Below, piece by piece: positions 1-17,436 of a stretch of 64,000 bases of DNA. The DNA comes from Pseudodesulfovibrio indicus. GTDB taxonomy: Bacteria; Desulfobacterota; Desulfovibrionia; Desulfovibrionales; Desulfovibrionaceae. Numbering within the stretch: the first letter of the stretch is position 1; each line of letters opens with the position of its first letter. The notes beneath the pieces were generated by a model. That model made no database searches. It was not told the DNA's origin and saw nothing but the letters and a program-made list of their open reading frames with translations. Made by a program: the position numbers and the translations under genes. The DNA is taken from the NCBI RefSeq assembly GCF_001563225.1, contig NZ_CP014206.1, positions 3,220,001 to 3,284,000 of the forward strand, in the 5' to 3' direction.

Positions 1-1301
1 TCCTTGGCCAGCTTGACGAGAGCGGCGGACAGGGTGTCGCGGTCTGCCTTGGTCTTGGGTTCGATAGCCACCTCGATGACCGGCTCGGGGATGTCCAGGG
101 ACTCCAGGGCCACTGCGCGCTTGAGGTCGCACAGGGTATCGCCGGTGGCTACGTTCTTGAGGCCGACGGCGGCAACGATGTCGCCGGCGTATGCCTCTTT
201 GATTTCTTCACGCTTGTTGGCGTGCATTTTCAGAAGACGACCGATGCGCTCCTTCTTGCCGGTGGCCGCGTTCATGAACGTGGCGCCGGACTCGATCTTG
301 CCCGAGTAGATGCGCAGGAAGGTCAGGTGGCCGACGAAGGGGTCGGTCATCAGCTTGAAGGCCAGGGCCGCAAGCGGCTTGTCGTCGTCGCAGGGGCACT
401 CGATAACGGTCTCGGGGTCCTGCGGGTCCGTGCCCTTCATGGCCGGAATGTCCAGCGGGCTGGGCAGGTAGTCCACAACGGCGTCGAGCAGCGGCTGGAC
501 GCCCTTGTTGCGGAACGCGGTGCCGCAGAGCACGGGGCAGATGGTCAGGTTGGTGGTCGCCTTGCGCACGCCCTCGCGGATCTCCTCGGGGGTGATCTCT
601 TCCTCGCCCATGTACTTCTCGAGAAGGGTTTCGTCCTCCTCGGCGATGGCTTCGATCATTTCGGCGCGCATCAGCTCGTACTGGTCCTGGAGATCGGCCG
701 GCACTTCGGTGGTGGTGAAGCTGGCTCCGTGATCGAGGTGATCATAGATGTAGGCCTTGCCCTCGATCAGGTCCACGACGCCCTGGAAATCGTCCTCGGC
801 GCCGATGGGCAGCTGGAGAGGAACGGCCTTGGCGCCCAACCGGGTCTTCATCATCTCGACGCAACGGAAGAAGTCGGCACCGATGCGGTCCATCTTGTTG
901 ACGAAGGCCATGCGGGGAACGTGATACCGGTCGGCCTGACGCCACACGGTCTCGGACTGCGGCTCGACGCCGGCCACGGAGTCGAAGACGGCGACGGCGC
1001 CGTCAAGCACGCGCAGGGCGCGCTCGACTTCCATGGTGAAGTCCACGTGGCCCGGGGTGTCGATGATGTTGACACGGTGCTCGCGCCAGAAGCAGGTGGT
1101 GGCGGCAGACGTAATGGTGATGCCGCGCTCCTGCTCCTGAACCATCCAGTCCATGGTGGCTTCGCCATCATGGACCTCACCGATCTTGTGGGACACGCCG
1201 GTGTAGAACAGGATTCGCTCGGTAGTGGTAGTCTTGCCCGCATCGATGTGGGCCATGATACCAATATTGCGCTGTTTCTCTCTGGGTACTTTTCTCGCCA
1301 C
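1..1301 (-). CDS. fusA: Translation elongation factor G, partial (3' end outside window)
   Basis: EF-G is the ribosomal translocase GTPase. The window holds about the first 433 residues; the gene continues past the left edge. The N-terminus reads [24 protein letters not shown], carrying the G1 P-loop AHIDAGKTT; the G3 motif DTPGHVDF and G4 NKMDR follow, then the start of domain II. The start is GTG at 1299-1301, with GGAG at 1309-1312 seven bases upstream. It is the third gene of the str cluster (rpsL-rpsG-fusA), 15 bp after rpsG. No internal stop was seen. Confidence 0.97.
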   Translation of the reverse strand, partial: MARKVPREKQRNIGIMAHIDAGKTTTTERILFYTGVSHKIGEVHDGEATMDWMVQEQERGITITSAATTCFWREHRVNIIDTPGHVDFTMEVERALRVLDGAVAVFDSVAGVEPQSETVWRQADRYHVPRMAFVNKMDRIGADFFRCVEMMKTRLGAKAVPLQLPIGAEDDFQGVVDLIEGKAYIYDHLDHGASFTTTEVPADLQDQYELMRAEMIEAIAEEDETLLEKYMGEEEITPEEIREGVRKATTNLTICPVLCGTAFRNKGVQPLLDAVVDYLPSPLDIPAMKGTDPQDPETVIECPCDDDKPLAALAFKLMTDPFVGHLTFLRIYSGKIESGATFMNAATGKKERIGRLLKMHANKREEIKEAYAGDIVAAVGLKNVATGDTLCDLKRAVALESLDIPEPVIEVAIEPKTKADRDTLSAALVKLAK

Positions 1302-1316
1302 TGTAATACTCCGGGA

Positions 1317-1787
1317 CTACCAGCGGTAGTGAGCGAAAGCCTTGTTGGCTTCAGCCATCTTGTGGGTGTCTTCACGCTTCTTCACAGCGCCACCACGGTT
1401 GTTGAAGGCGTCCAGGAGCTCGCCGGACAGGCGGGCGACCATGCCCTTCTCGCCACGCCCGCGGGCGTAGGAGATGGCCCAACGAATGGCCAGGGCGGTC
1501 TGACGGTCGGGACGCACTTCCATCGGCACCTGGTACGTGGCGCCGCCGACACGGCGGGACTTGACCTCCAGGGCGGGACGGATGTTGTCGATGCACTTCT
1601 CGAAGGCGCGCAGCGCGTCTTCGCTGGTCTTGTCGGCCAGGATCTCGAGTGCCTTGTAGAAAATTCTTTCCGCAGTGGACTTCTTGCCGTCCAACATAAG
1701 ACGGTTGATGAAGCGAGTGATGAGCTTGCTGCCGTATACAGGATCCGGCAGGATCTGCCGCTTGGCGACAGGACCTTTACGAGGCAT
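1317..1787 (-). CDS. rpsG: 30S ribosomal protein S7
   Basis: S7 nucleates assembly of the 16S rRNA 3' major domain (the 30S head) and contacts E-site tRNA. The product is 156 residues, the normal bacterial length, starting [10 protein letters not shown] and ending in the typical KAFAHYRW tail. The ATG at 1785-1787 is preceded by AAGGAG (1794-1799 on the opposite strand). An in-frame upstream start at 1820 would add 11 residues not found in the family and would put the ribosome-binding site inside the gene. It lies between rpsL and fusA, as in the str operon. Confidence 0.98.
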   Translation of the reverse strand: MPRKGPVAKRQILPDPVYGSKLITRFINRLMLDGKKSTAERIFYKALEILADKTSEDALRAFEKCIDNIRPALEVKSRRVGGATYQVPMEVRPDRQTALAIRWAISYARGRGEKGMVARLSGELLDAFNNRGGAVKKREDTHKMAEANKAFAHYRW

Positions 1788-1884
1788 TTTTTTCTCCTTG
1801 AATTTCGGCCGGGGGGACATTATTTCGGGCAGCCTCCGCCCTACTTTGTCATCCCACCCCGGGCATTGCGAATGAGGCTATAAC

Positions 1885-2256
1885 CTATTTCGGGCGCTTG
1901 GTGCCGTACTTGGAACGGCCGCGGCGACGATCGTCGACACCGGAGGTATCGAGGGTACCGCGGACGATGTGGTAACGGACACCGGGAAGGTCCTTTACAC
2001 GGCCGCCGCGGATCAGAACCACGGAGTGTTCCTGCAGGTTGTGGCCTTCACCACCGATGTACGCGGTGACTTCCATGCCGTTGGTCAGGCGCACGCGGGC
2101 GACCTTACGAAGCGCGGAGTTCGGCTTCTTCGGGGTCGTGGTGTACACCCTGGTGCAAACGCCTCGACGCTGAGGGCATTCCATCAGGGCCGGGGTTTTT
2201 TTCCGCTTGGGCTGAGCTTCACGGCCCTTGCGGATCAGCTGGTTAATGGTAGGCAT
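1885..2256 (-). CDS. rpsL: 30S ribosomal protein S12
   Basis: S12 sits at the decoding centre and affects translational accuracy. The product is 123 residues, starting [12 protein letters not shown]. It carries the conserved [12 protein letters not shown] segment, with the lysine associated with streptomycin response, and the [10 protein letters not shown] segment. It is the first gene of the str cluster, separated from the preceding rpoC gene by about 216 bp that contains a terminator. A separate promoter for rpsL-rpsG-fusA is therefore likely, although I could not assign a convincing -35/-10 pair. Confidence 0.98.
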   Translation of the reverse strand: MPTINQLIRKGREAQPKRKKTPALMECPQRRGVCTRVYTTTPKKPNSALRKVARVRLTNGMEVTAYIGGEGHNLQEHSVVLIRGGRVKDLPGVRYHIVRGTLDTSGVDDRRRGRSKYGTKRPK

Positions 2257-2393
2257 TCATCCTCCAATCATTAGTTAATACTGTAGCAACGCGCAAACCA
2301 TGCGCAAAGAGGACCGCAAGTACTCCATTACTTCGGGCATTGTCAAGTGATTTAGCCCGATGATCCGGTGTACTTTGGCGCCTCTCAGGCCAA

Positions 2394-2426
2394 AAAAGTT
2401 GGAGAGGACAGGCCTCTCCAACTTTT
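2394..2426. terminator. Intrinsic terminator after rpoC
   Basis: A perfect 14-bp inverted repeat (2394-2407 with 2413-2426) has a 5-base loop. It is A-rich on one flank and T-rich on the other, so it can act in both directions. It lies 47 bp past the rpoC stop codon and ahead of rpsL, both on the minus strand. It would therefore separate rpoBC from the str cluster. Confidence 0.85.
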
Positions 2427-2472
2427 CCAAACAGTTAAAACCTACGCTTCCGTGTTATAATCTCGGCAGCGT

Positions 2473-6627
<4,155 letters not shown>

Positions 6628-6712
6628 GGATATCCCCTATCGTAAAAAGTTATTTCATGCCCGGCCGGCCGGTTGCGGCCGGCCGGGCCTATTACCTTGT
6701 GTTCGTCCGGCC

Positions 6713-10852
<4,140 letters not shown>

Positions 10853-11139
10853 TGTACCCTCATGCATGAGCGGTTGATGGTTGGGGCGCGGGGCCTTGGC
10901 CCTTGCCCACTGTCTGACACAGCGGCCGTCTAGATCGACCGATGCGTTAAACGGGTAGATAAGCTGCAGCCGGAACCAAAAACCCGGCGCACCGACGAGG
11001 AGAGGATGGTCATCCTTGCAGCGCTTGCACCCAATGTCGAAAGGCGATTAAACCATTATATATACATACAGAGCAAAGAGCGCAACGCCCTTTTTAAGAG
11101 GGCGAGCGCTCTTTGCTATGCTAGCTTAAGAGGGCGAAG
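10853..11139 (-). other. rplL-rpoB intergenic region with a two-tier hairpin
   Basis: No coding sequence was seen. On the transcribed strand, positions 11116-11073 fold into a hairpin. The outer stem is 11 bp (GCAAAGAGCGC with GCGCTCTTTGC), the inner stem is 6 bp (CGCCCT with AGGGCG), and the two are separated by a small internal loop. No T-tract follows. By analogy with the rplL-rpoB junction of other bacteria, this could be a partial terminator or an RNase processing site that sets the ribosomal protein:RNA polymerase ratio; that role is inferred. Confidence 0.6.
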
Positions 11140-11526
11140 TTACTTAACTTCAACTTCGGCGCCGGCTTCCTGCAGCTGCTTGGCAGCCTCGTCAGCCTCG
11201 TCCTTGGACACGCCTTCCTTGACGGCCTTGGGAGCCTCGTCGACCAGAGCCTTGGCTTCCTTCAGGCCCAGACCGGTCAGGCCGCGGACGGCCTTGATGA
11301 CGGCGATCTTGTTGGAGCCGGCATTGGTCAGGACGACGTTGAACTCGGTCTGCTCGTCCTCGGCGGCGGCATCGCCACCGGCGGCCGGAGCAGCGGCAAC
11401 GGCCATGGCGGGGGCGGCAGCCTCGACGCCGAACACGTCTTCGAGTTCCTTGATGAATTCGGACAGTTCCAGGACGGTCATGTTGCCGATGAATTCGACA
11501 ACCTGTTCTTTGGTGATATCAGCCAT
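11140..11526 (-). CDS. rplL: 50S ribosomal protein L7/L12
   Basis: L7/L12 forms the multimeric ribosomal stalk that recruits translational GTPases. The product is 128 residues: an N-terminal dimerisation helix region ([23 protein letters not shown]), an Ala/Gly-rich hinge (about residues 38-55), and a C-terminal domain with the conserved [16 protein letters not shown] segment. It lies 40 bp downstream of rplJ, whose product binds it, under the same L10 leader. Confidence 0.98.
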   Translation of the reverse strand: MADITKEQVVEFIGNMTVLELSEFIKELEDVFGVEAAAPAMAVAAAPAAGGDAAAEDEQTEFNVVLTNAGSNKIAVIKAVRGLTGLGLKEAKALVDEAPKAVKEGVSKDEADEAAKQLQEAGAEVEVK

Positions 11527-11566
11527 GATAAATTCTCCTTAAAAGTGATTCGCTTTGAACCTGTTT

Positions 11567-12088
11567 TTACGCAGCTTCTTTCTGTTCCTTGATCGCGGTC
11601 AAGGCGTACAGGAACTTGCGTTCGATGTTGGCGAACAGACAGACGAAATTGCGAGGTACGGCCTGCATCGTGCCGAGGAGGGAACTCAAGAGCTCAGGCT
11701 TGCTGGGCATCTTGGCGAGTTCCTTCACTGCGTCACTGTCAAGAAACTGGCCTTCGAGAGTGCCGTAACGCAAGGCGAACTTCTTGTTCGTCTTGGCGTA
11801 ATCGGCCAACGCCTTGGCAAGGGCTACGGGATCTTCGTAACCCAGCGCAATGGCGCAGTTCTCTTTCAGGTGTTCGCTCAATTCACCATGAGAGGTGTCA
11901 TTGAGAGCCAACCGGGCCAGGGTATTCTTGACGACTTGGTAATCGACACCGATCTCGAAGCACTTGGAGCGCAGGACGGTCATTTCCTCAACGGTCAGAC
12001 CCTTGAAATCGGTGACGACGGCGATGCTGGCGCGCGAAGCTTTTTCGTGCAGCTGCTCGATGATCTGGGCTTTTTCTTGCCTGTTCAT
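11567..12088 (-). CDS. rplJ: 50S ribosomal protein L10
   Basis: L10 is the base of the stalk. It binds 23S rRNA and L7/L12 dimers, and in other bacteria the complex represses its own mRNA. The product is 173 residues, starting [17 protein letters not shown] and containing the typical [18 protein letters not shown] segment and [11 protein letters not shown]. The ATG is preceded by GAGGAG. A 146-bp leader matching the L10 leader RNA precedes it, so autoregulation is likely. Confidence 0.98.
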   Translation of the reverse strand: MNRQEKAQIIEQLHEKASRASIAVVTDFKGLTVEEMTVLRSKCFEIGVDYQVVKNTLARLALNDTSHGELSEHLKENCAIALGYEDPVALAKALADYAKTNKKFALRYGTLEGQFLDSDAVKELAKMPSKPELLSSLLGTMQAVPRNFVCLFANIERKFLYALTAIKEQKEAA

Positions 12089-12117
12089 CTACCACTCCTC
12101 GTCGTTCGGCCCGGAAA

Positions 12118-12205
12118 GCAGGTCAAAGCTTTGTCTGAGCAGGATATTAAGGGAGCACAGCCCCACCTGCCGTCTCTGACTCAACCTTCCGTGCGATTAT
12201 CTACA
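12118..12205 (-). promoter_or_regulatory. Ribosomal protein L10 leader RNA
   Basis: The leader of rplJ contains, on the minus strand, the paired elements GGCAGGTGGGG and CTTAATATCCTGC that mark L10 leader RNAs, the binding site for the L10-(L12)4 complex. It lies between the rplA stop and the rplJ start. Just 5' of it is a GC-rich hairpin (GGCTCCC with GGGAGCC around 12206-12224). The exact limits are approximate. Established knowledge: excess L10 binding here lowers rplJL translation. Confidence 0.75.
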
Positions 12206-12234
12206 GGGCTCCCCAAAGGGAGCCCGGCATTCAA

Positions 12235-12948
12235 TTAATTGGTGCTTTCCAGGAATTTCCGGACGGTCAGGGGATCGACCTTCACGCCGGGACCCATGGT
12301 GGAGGAAACGGCCAGAGCCTTCATATAGGTGCCCTTCGCGGAGGAGGGCTTGAGGCGCATGACGGTTTCCAGCAGCGCCTTGAGATTCTCAAGGAGCTTG
12401 TCCGGACCGAAGGAGACCTTGCCGATGGGAGCGTGCAGCACGCCCGCCTTGTCGACCTTGAACTCGACCTTACCGGCCTTGAGCTCGCTGACGGCCTTGG
12501 CCACGTCCATGGTCACGGTGCCGGTCTTGGCGTTGGGCATCAGGCCACGGGGGCCGAGCACGCGGCCGATCTTGCCGACCACGGCCATCATGTCCGGGGT
12601 GGCGACAGCCTTGTCGAAGTCGAGCCAGCCGGACTGGATCTTCTCGACCAGGTCGTCGGAACCGTAGTAATCGGCACCGGCTTCCTTGGCCTCGTTTTCC
12701 TTTTCCCCCTTGCAGAAGACGGCGACGCGCACGTCTTTGCCGAGCCCGTTGGGCAGGCTGACGGCGCCGCGGATCATCTGATCGGAGTACTTCGGATCGA
12801 CGCCGAGGTTGATGGCCACGTCCACGGTCTCGTCGAATTTGGCGTAGGCGCCGGCAACAGCGGCCTTCACACCCTCTTCGATATCGACGCGCACGGTGGT
12901 GTCGCGGTCACCGACTGCGTTGCGGTATTTCTTTCCATGCTTAGGCAT
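12235..12948 (-). CDS. rplA: 50S ribosomal protein L1
   Basis: L1 forms the mobile L1 stalk at the E site. The product is 237 residues, starting [14 protein letters not shown], with the signature segment [17 protein letters not shown] and the C-terminal [12 protein letters not shown]. The ATG at 12948 is preceded by GAGGAAA. An in-frame extension upstream to 13032 overlaps rplK and is not conserved, so I rejected it. It follows rplK by 13 bp. Confidence 0.98.
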   Translation of the reverse strand: MPKHGKKYRNAVGDRDTTVRVDIEEGVKAAVAGAYAKFDETVDVAINLGVDPKYSDQMIRGAVSLPNGLGKDVRVAVFCKGEKENEAKEAGADYYGSDDLVEKIQSGWLDFDKAVATPDMMAVVGKIGRVLGPRGLMPNAKTGTVTMDVAKAVSELKAGKVEFKVDKAGVLHAPIGKVSFGPDKLLENLKALLETVMRLKPSSAKGTYMKALAVSSTMGPGVKVDPLTVRKFLESTN

Positions 12949-12961
12949 TTTTCTTTCCTCA

Positions 12962-13387
12962 CTAGCCCTTGACTTCGAGACCCATGCTGCGGGCGGTACC
13001 CTCGATCTGGAGCATGGCGTGTTCGATGTCATTGGCGTTCAAATCCACCATCTTCAATTCGGCGATCTCTTTGATCTGCGCCTTGGTGACCTTGCCGACC
13101 TTCTGCTTGTTGGGTTCACCGGAGCCCTTCTCAATCTTGGCGGCCTTGAGCAGAAGCACGGCAGCCGGGGGGGTCTTGGTGATGAAGTCGAAGGAGCGGT
13201 CCGCATACACGGTGATGACCACCGGGATGATCAGACCCTTCTGGTCCTGCGTCTTGGCGTTGAACGCCTTGCAGAATTCCATGATGTTGACGCCGTGCTG
13301 ACCCAGGGCCGGACCGACCGGCGGGGAGGGGTTGGCTGCGCCTGCGGGGATCTGCAGTTTAATCTTACCTATTTCTTTCTTGGCCAT
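12962..13387 (-). CDS. rplK: 50S ribosomal protein L11
   Basis: L11 is part of the GTPase-associated centre and is needed for stringent-response sensing on the ribosome. The product is 141 residues, with the N-terminal segment [33 protein letters not shown] and a C-terminal rRNA-binding domain ending [12 protein letters not shown]. It sits between nusG and rplA in the standard order. Confidence 0.98.
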   Translation of the reverse strand: MAKKEIGKIKLQIPAGAANPSPPVGPALGQHGVNIMEFCKAFNAKTQDQKGLIIPVVITVYADRSFDFITKTPPAAVLLLKAAKIEKGSGEPNKQKVGKVTKAQIKEIAELKMVDLNANDIEHAMLQIEGTARSMGLEVKG

Positions 13388-13430
13388 TGTATTCCTCGAT
13401 GAGAAATTTCGCTGTTAGCGACGATCCGGG

Positions 13431-13988
13431 CTATCCCTTGTCCACTTGGACAAAATCAAGCTCCACAGGAGTCTGACGCCCGAATATAGAGACGGATACT
13501 TTGAGCTTACCCTTGTCGTAGTTGACTTCTTCCACAACACCGTTGAAGCCGCTGAACGGGCCATCGATGACCCGGACCTCGTCCCCGCGTTCGAAGTTGA
13601 ACTTGGGACGGGGCTTCTCCTGGCGGCTCTCCATCATGTTGAGGATGTTCTCCGCCTCGCTGTCGCGCATGGGAGTCGGCCGGTTCTTGCCGCCGACAAA
13701 GCCTGTCACGCGCGGAATGGACTGAATGAGATGCCAGGAATCGTCCGTCAGGATCATCTTGATCATGATGTATCCCGGATAGAACTTGCGAGTCGACGTC
13801 TTGCGCTCACCTTTGACCATCTCAACGATCTTTTCGGTGGGCATGACGACTTCCTCAATGAGGCCCTTGTCCTGTCCGGTGCGCATCATCTCGCGGACGG
13901 TCTGTTCGACACGCTGCTCGAAACCCGAGTAGGTGTGAACTATGTACCAGCGAGCACGAGGTGCGGCGTTTTCCATTGTGGCATCCAT
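13431..13988 (-). CDS. nusG: Transcription termination/antitermination protein NusG
   Basis: NusG binds RNA polymerase and links it to Rho or to the ribosome. The product is 185 residues, with an N-terminal NGN domain (WYIVHTYSGFEQRVEQTVRE) and a C-terminal KOW domain (GDEVRVIDGPFSGFNGVVEEVNY). I prefer the ATG at 13988 (MDATMENAAPR), which has GGA eight bases upstream; MENAAPR at 13976 and a TTG at 14009 are alternatives. It is directly downstream of secE. Confidence 0.95.
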   Translation of the reverse strand: MDATMENAAPRARWYIVHTYSGFEQRVEQTVREMMRTGQDKGLIEEVVMPTEKIVEMVKGERKTSTRKFYPGYIMIKMILTDDSWHLIQSIPRVTGFVGGKNRPTPMRDSEAENILNMMESRQEKPRPKFNFERGDEVRVIDGPFSGFNGVVEEVNYDKGKLKVSVSIFGRQTPVELDFVQVDKG

Positions 13989-14022
13989 GTTGTGATCCAG
14001 CCTTTGCAAATAGCTTTGGTCC

Positions 14023-14280
14023 TTAGGACAGGATGGCCTCGACGATCTTGGAAAGCGCCAGGTCGACCACGCCCAGATAGAGAGCGATGACCACGGAGAC
14101 GACCAATACGGCGATACACGTGGTTACGGTCTCCTTGCGGGTCGGCCAGACCACTTTCTTGATCTCGACCTTGGACTCCTCAAAGAACTCCATGAGCTCC
14201 TTGGTTTTGTCCTTCAGACCGGCTGCCCGAGACTCTACGGCCTGCTTGTCAGCGGCCTTCTTGCCTTTCTTCTTGGCCAT
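14023..14280 (-). CDS. secE: Preprotein translocase subunit SecE
   Basis: SecE is the small essential clamp subunit of the SecYEG channel in the inner membrane. The product is 85 residues. It has a basic N-terminal region (MAKKKGKKAADKQ), the conserved amphipathic segment EIKKVVWPTRKETVTT, and a single transmembrane helix (TCIAVLVVSVVIALYLGVVD). This is the short single-TM form typical of most bacteria. It lies between tRNA-Trp and nusG. Confidence 0.97.
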   Translation of the reverse strand: MAKKKGKKAADKQAVESRAAGLKDKTKELMEFFEESKVEIKKVVWPTRKETVTTCIAVLVVSVVIALYLGVVDLALSKIVEAILS

Positions 14281-14363
14281 ATCACTGTTCCCAAATTATT
14301 GAGCGGTTGGCGGGGCCTTGCCGTTTCCGTGCAAGACCCCGCGCCGCTTTCAAAGACTTAAGT

Positions 14364-14440
14364 TGGCAGGGGCAGAGGGATTCGAACCCCCAACATCCGG
14401 TTTTGGAGACCGGCGTTCTAGCCGTTGGAACTATGCCCCT
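14364..14440 (-). tRNA. tRNA-Trp (CCA anticodon)
   Basis: A full cloverleaf can be folded on the minus strand. The acceptor stem AGGGGCA pairs with TGCCCCT, the anticodon loop CTCCAAA gives CCA, and the T arm is GGGGGTTCGAATCCCTC-like. Discriminator G is followed by an encoded CCA tail. It lies between rpmG and secE, its usual place in this gene order. Confidence 0.96.
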
Positions 14441-14452
14441 GCTCTATCGAAT

Positions 14453-14602
14453 CTACTTGGACTCTCTGTGAACAGTGTGCTTCTTGTCCCAGGGACAATA
14501 CTTGCTCACTTCCAGACGTCCGGTAGTATTCTTCTTGTTCTTCTGCGTAGCGTAGTTCTTACGCTTGCACTCGGTGCACTGCAGCTGAATGTTGACGCGC
14601 AT
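14453..14602 (-). CDS. rpmG: 50S ribosomal protein L33
   Basis: L33 is a small large-subunit protein near the E site. Reading the minus strand gives 49 residues, starting [20 protein letters not shown] and ending [16 protein letters not shown]. This is a zinc-ribbon L33 with the cysteine pairs C9/C12 and a single C36 seen in the second half, so the second Cys pair looks incomplete. The gene lies 2 bp after tuf and 12 bp before tRNA-Trp. Confidence 0.95.
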   Translation of the reverse strand: MRVNIQLQCTECKRKNYATQKNKKNTTGRLEVSKYCPWDKKHTVHRESK

Positions 14603-14604
14603 GA

Positions 14605-15798
14605 TTACTCCACGATTTCGGTGACGACACCGGCACCGACGGTACGGCCGCCTTCGCGGATGGCGAAGCGCAGACCGATCTCCATGGCGATGGGGGCGAT
14701 CATCTCGACGTTGAAGGTGGCGTTGTCGCCGGGCATGACCATCTCGACGCCCTCGTCCAGGGTGACGACACCGGTGACGTCAGTCGTACGGAAGTAGAAC
14801 TGCGGACGGTAGCCGGAGAAGAACGGGGTGTGACGGCCGCCTTCATCCTTGGACAGGACGTAGACCTCGGCCTTGAACTTGGTGTGCGGGGTGATGGAAC
14901 CGGGCTTGGCAGCAACCTGGCCGCGCTCCACTTCCTCGCGCTTCACGCCGCGGATCAGCAGACCGACGTTGTCACCGGCCTGGCCCTGGTCGAGCAGCTT
15001 GCGGAACATCTCGACACCGGTGCAGGTGGTCTTGATGGTGTCCTTGATGCCGACGATGGCGACTTCGTCACCGACCTTGATGATGCCGCGCTCCACACGA
15101 CCGGTGATAACGGTACCACGGCCGGAGATGGAGAAGACGTCCTCGACGGGCATCAGGAAGGGCATGTCGATGTCGCGCTCGGGCTCGGGGATGTAGGAGT
15201 CGCAGGCTTCCAGCAGCTCGTAGATGCACTTGGCGGCCGGATCGTCGGCGGACTCGCACTCCAGGGCCTTCAGGGCGGAACCCTGGATGACCGGAATGTC
15301 GTCGCCGGGGAATTCGTACTTGGACAGCAGCTCGCGGATTTCGAGCTCGACCAGTTCGAGCAGCTCTTCGTCGTCGACCATGTCGCACTTGTTCATGAAG
15401 ACGACCATGGCGGGCACGCCGACCTGACGGGCGAGCAGGATGTGCTCACGGGTCTGGGGCATGGGACCGTCGGTGGCGGCGCACACGAGGATGGCGCCAT
15501 CCATCTGGGCGGCACCAGTGATCATGTTCTTGATGTAGTCGGCGTGACCGGGGCAGTCCACGTGGGCGTAGTGACGCTTCTCGGTCTCGTACTCGACGTG
15601 GGCGGTGGCGATGGTGATGCCGCGCTCTTTCTCTTCGGGAGCCTTGTCGATCTCGTCGAAGGCGACGTACTCGCCGTGACCGGCCATGTGAGCCAGCTTG
15701 GTGATGGCGGCGGTCAGAGTGGTCTTGCCATGGTCGATGTGACCGATGGTGCCGATGTTAACGTGAGGCTTGCTACGTTCAAATTTAGCTTTACCCAT
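14605..15798 (-). CDS. tuf: Translation elongation factor Tu
   Basis: EF-Tu delivers aminoacyl-tRNA to the ribosome. The product is 397 residues with G1 [10 protein letters not shown]3 DCPGHADY, G4 NKCD and the C-terminal domain ending [10 protein letters not shown]. This is the only tuf copy in the window. It stands apart from fusA (13 kb away), between the tRNA cluster and rpmG, an arrangement common in this phylum. Confidence 0.99.
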   Translation of the reverse strand: MGKAKFERSKPHVNIGTIGHIDHGKTTLTAAITKLAHMAGHGEYVAFDEIDKAPEEKERGITIATAHVEYETEKRHYAHVDCPGHADYIKNMITGAAQMDGAILVCAATDGPMPQTREHILLARQVGVPAMVVFMNKCDMVDDEELLELVELEIRELLSKYEFPGDDIPVIQGSALKALECESADDPAAKCIYELLEACDSYIPEPERDIDMPFLMPVEDVFSISGRGTVITGRVERGIIKVGDEVAIVGIKDTIKTTCTGVEMFRKLLDQGQAGDNVGLLIRGVKREEVERGQVAAKPGSITPHTKFKAEVYVLSKDEGGRHTPFFSGYRPQFYFRTTDVTGVVTLDEGVEMVMPGDNATFNVEMIAPIAMEIGLRFAIREGGRTVGAGVVTEIVE

Positions 15799-15885
15799 TT
15801 CAATAACCCCCTAAATCAATAAAGTTGTGTAGGTTTCTATTTTCTAAATACTTGCTTGACAAAGCATTACAAACAAAAAAACGCC

Positions 15886-15961
15886 TGGAGCTCACGACCG
15901 GATTTGAACCGGTGACCTCATCCTTACCAAGGATGTGCTCTACCGACTGAGCTACGTGAGC
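15886..15961 (-). tRNA. tRNA-Thr (GGT anticodon)
   Basis: A cloverleaf on the minus strand has acceptor GCTCACG/CGTGAGC and anticodon loop TTGGTAA, giving GGT. Discriminator T and an encoded CCA follow. It is the last tRNA of a four-gene cluster before tuf. Confidence 0.96.
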
Positions 15962-16008
15962 CTTCGCACACTGATATAAGGATGATGGAGGATTGAGAGA
16001 CGGCTAAA

Positions 16009-16085
16009 TGGAGCGGGAAACGGGACTCGAACCCGCAACCCTCAGCTTGGAAGGCTGATGCTCTAGCCAATTGAGCTATTCCCGC
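16009..16085 (-). tRNA. tRNA-Gly (TCC anticodon)
   Basis: A cloverleaf on the minus strand has acceptor GCGGGAA/TTCCCGC and anticodon loop CTTCCAA, giving TCC. Discriminator T and an encoded CCA follow. It belongs to the Thr-Tyr-Gly-Thr-tuf transcription unit. Confidence 0.96.
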
Positions 16086-16150
16086 TCACTCTCTGTAGTC
16101 CATCGACCGCCTCTTGGACGGCCTCCTACAGTGTGATTCGAAAAAATTTG

Positions 16151-16235
16151 TGGTGGTGGGGGAGGATTTGAACCTCCGAAGGCGTATGCCGACAGATTTA
16201 CAGTCTGTTCCCTTTGGCCACTCGGGAACCCCACC
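16151..16235 (-). tRNA. tRNA-Tyr (GTA anticodon)
   Basis: An 85-nt class II tRNA has acceptor GGTGGGG/CCCCACC, anticodon loop CTGTAAA giving GTA, and an extended variable arm (GTCGGCATACGCCTTCGG region). Discriminator A and an encoded CCA follow. Confidence 0.96.
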
Positions 16236-16247
16236 ATTATTACTTTC

Positions 16248-16323
16248 TGGAGCTGGCGATGGGACTTGAACCCGCAACCGGCTGATTACAAATCAGCTGC
16301 TCTACCAATTGAGCTACGCCAGC
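16248..16323 (-). tRNA. tRNA-Thr (TGT anticodon)
   Basis: A cloverleaf on the minus strand has acceptor GCTGGCG/CGCCAGC and anticodon loop TTTGTAA, giving TGT. Discriminator T and an encoded CCA follow. It is the first gene of the tRNA-tuf unit and lies just downstream of a good promoter. Confidence 0.96.
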
Positions 16324-16338
16324 CAACCGGGAACGAAG

Positions 16339-16367
16339 TCTATATACGCCGCTATGTCAAAAATCAA
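16339..16367 (-). promoter_or_regulatory. Probable sigma-70 promoter of the tRNA-tuf unit
   Basis: On the minus strand TTGATT (-35, 16367-16362) and TATAGA (-10, 16344-16339) are separated by 17 bases. The predicted start falls near 16332, about nine bases before the first tRNA. The rest of the gap (16368-16613) contains no gene that I can support. Confidence 0.6.
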
Positions 16368-16613
16368 GAGTTTTCAACGGCCTTTTTTCCCGCTCATGGG
16401 GGAAGAGCCGTATTGCGCTCGAAGACGGGCCGGTTTAATTTCAAAAGCGATGGTTTGTCAACCCTGAAGCTGTATTTTTTTCAATTTCCTTACCTTGGCC
16501 GATCCGGACCGCAGGCCCCGGAGCCACGCCCGGCAACGATAGTTTATAATTGCGCGGTGCAATCGCCATTCCTACCCTCAAACCCGAAACCAACACAACC
16601 CTATTCGACAACC

Positions 16614-17372
16614 ATGCGATTATCGATCTTCATACTGGCCCTTCTCGTCCTGGCCCCCATCCGGGCCACGGCCGGGGAGCTCGCCCTGCTGACCCACGAC
16701 CTGGGCGTCCAGGCCTATATCGATCCCGCCTCCGGCGAGCTGCGCGGCCGCGACCATGCGGGCAAGCGTTCCTTCAACCTCGAGGTCGTCCGCGCCCTCA
16801 AGCACATGCTCGGCCTGGAGACGCCCATCCGCGAAGTTCTCTACGCCGACGGCATCCGCAGGCTGGACGAGGGCGGCGACGCGGCCTTCTTCAACGTCTA
16901 CCGCACCCCGCAGCGGGAGCATCTCTATAAATGGGTAGGACCGCTCCAGCGCGAGGTGGACTACCTCTATGGCCTGAACGGCACCCTCAGCCTAAAGTCC
17001 CTGGAAGACGCCAGGGGCGTCGCCGCCATCTGCGTGGTCTCCGACAGCATGCACCACGCCGTGCTCAATAAAAAGGGCTTTGCCAACGTGCGCGCCGAGG
17101 CGACCTATGCGATCTGCTTCGACCAGCTCAAGACGGGCGAAGCCACGTTGGCCGTATCGTCCGACGAGACCGTGGCCCAGAAGCTGGCGGCCAGCAACAT
17201 CCCGATCTCCGCCGTGCACCGCATCCCGGAGCCGGTGGTCGAGTCGGCCGGATACATCGCCTTTTCCAAGCAGGTGGACGACAAGGTCATCCAGCGATGG
17301 CAGGAAGCCTTCAACGCTCTGGTAGGGTCCGGCCTGTACCAGGATCTCTACGACCGCTACTATATCAGATAG
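16614..17372 (+). CDS. Periplasmic substrate-binding protein, family 3 type
   Basis: The product is 252 residues. It has a signal peptide (MRLSIFILALLVLAPIRATA, cleavage near residue 20) followed by an SBP_bac_3-like fold, in which a periplasmic receptor binds amino acids or related small polar solutes. No permease or ATPase gene is adjacent, so it may serve a transporter encoded elsewhere or act as a stand-alone sensor protein, as many Desulfovibrio paralogues do. The start was chosen at ATG 16614 because the signal peptide begins there; the upstream frame is non-coding and overlaps the tRNA. No clear Shine-Dalgarno sequence is present. Ligand unknown. Confidence 0.8.
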   Translation: MRLSIFILALLVLAPIRATAGELALLTHDLGVQAYIDPASGELRGRDHAGKRSFNLEVVRALKHMLGLETPIREVLYADGIRRLDEGGDAAFFNVYRTPQREHLYKWVGPLQREVDYLYGLNGTLSLKSLEDARGVAAICVVSDSMHHAVLNKKGFANVRAEATYAICFDQLKTGEATLAVSSDETVAQKLAASNIPISAVHRIPEPVVESAGYIAFSKQVDDKVIQRWQEAFNALVGSGLYQDLYDRYYIR

Positions 17373-17436
17373 CTCCCCGGCCCCGGTCCTGTTTTTCTTT
17401 GACTCCCGATCGCCCACCCCGTATGCCCTTCCCACC

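Noticed and set aside
15835-15865. TTGACA-like box between tuf and tRNA-Thr on the plus strand.
   Set aside because: All flanking genes are on the minus strand, and no matching -10 was found with normal spacing in the useful direction.
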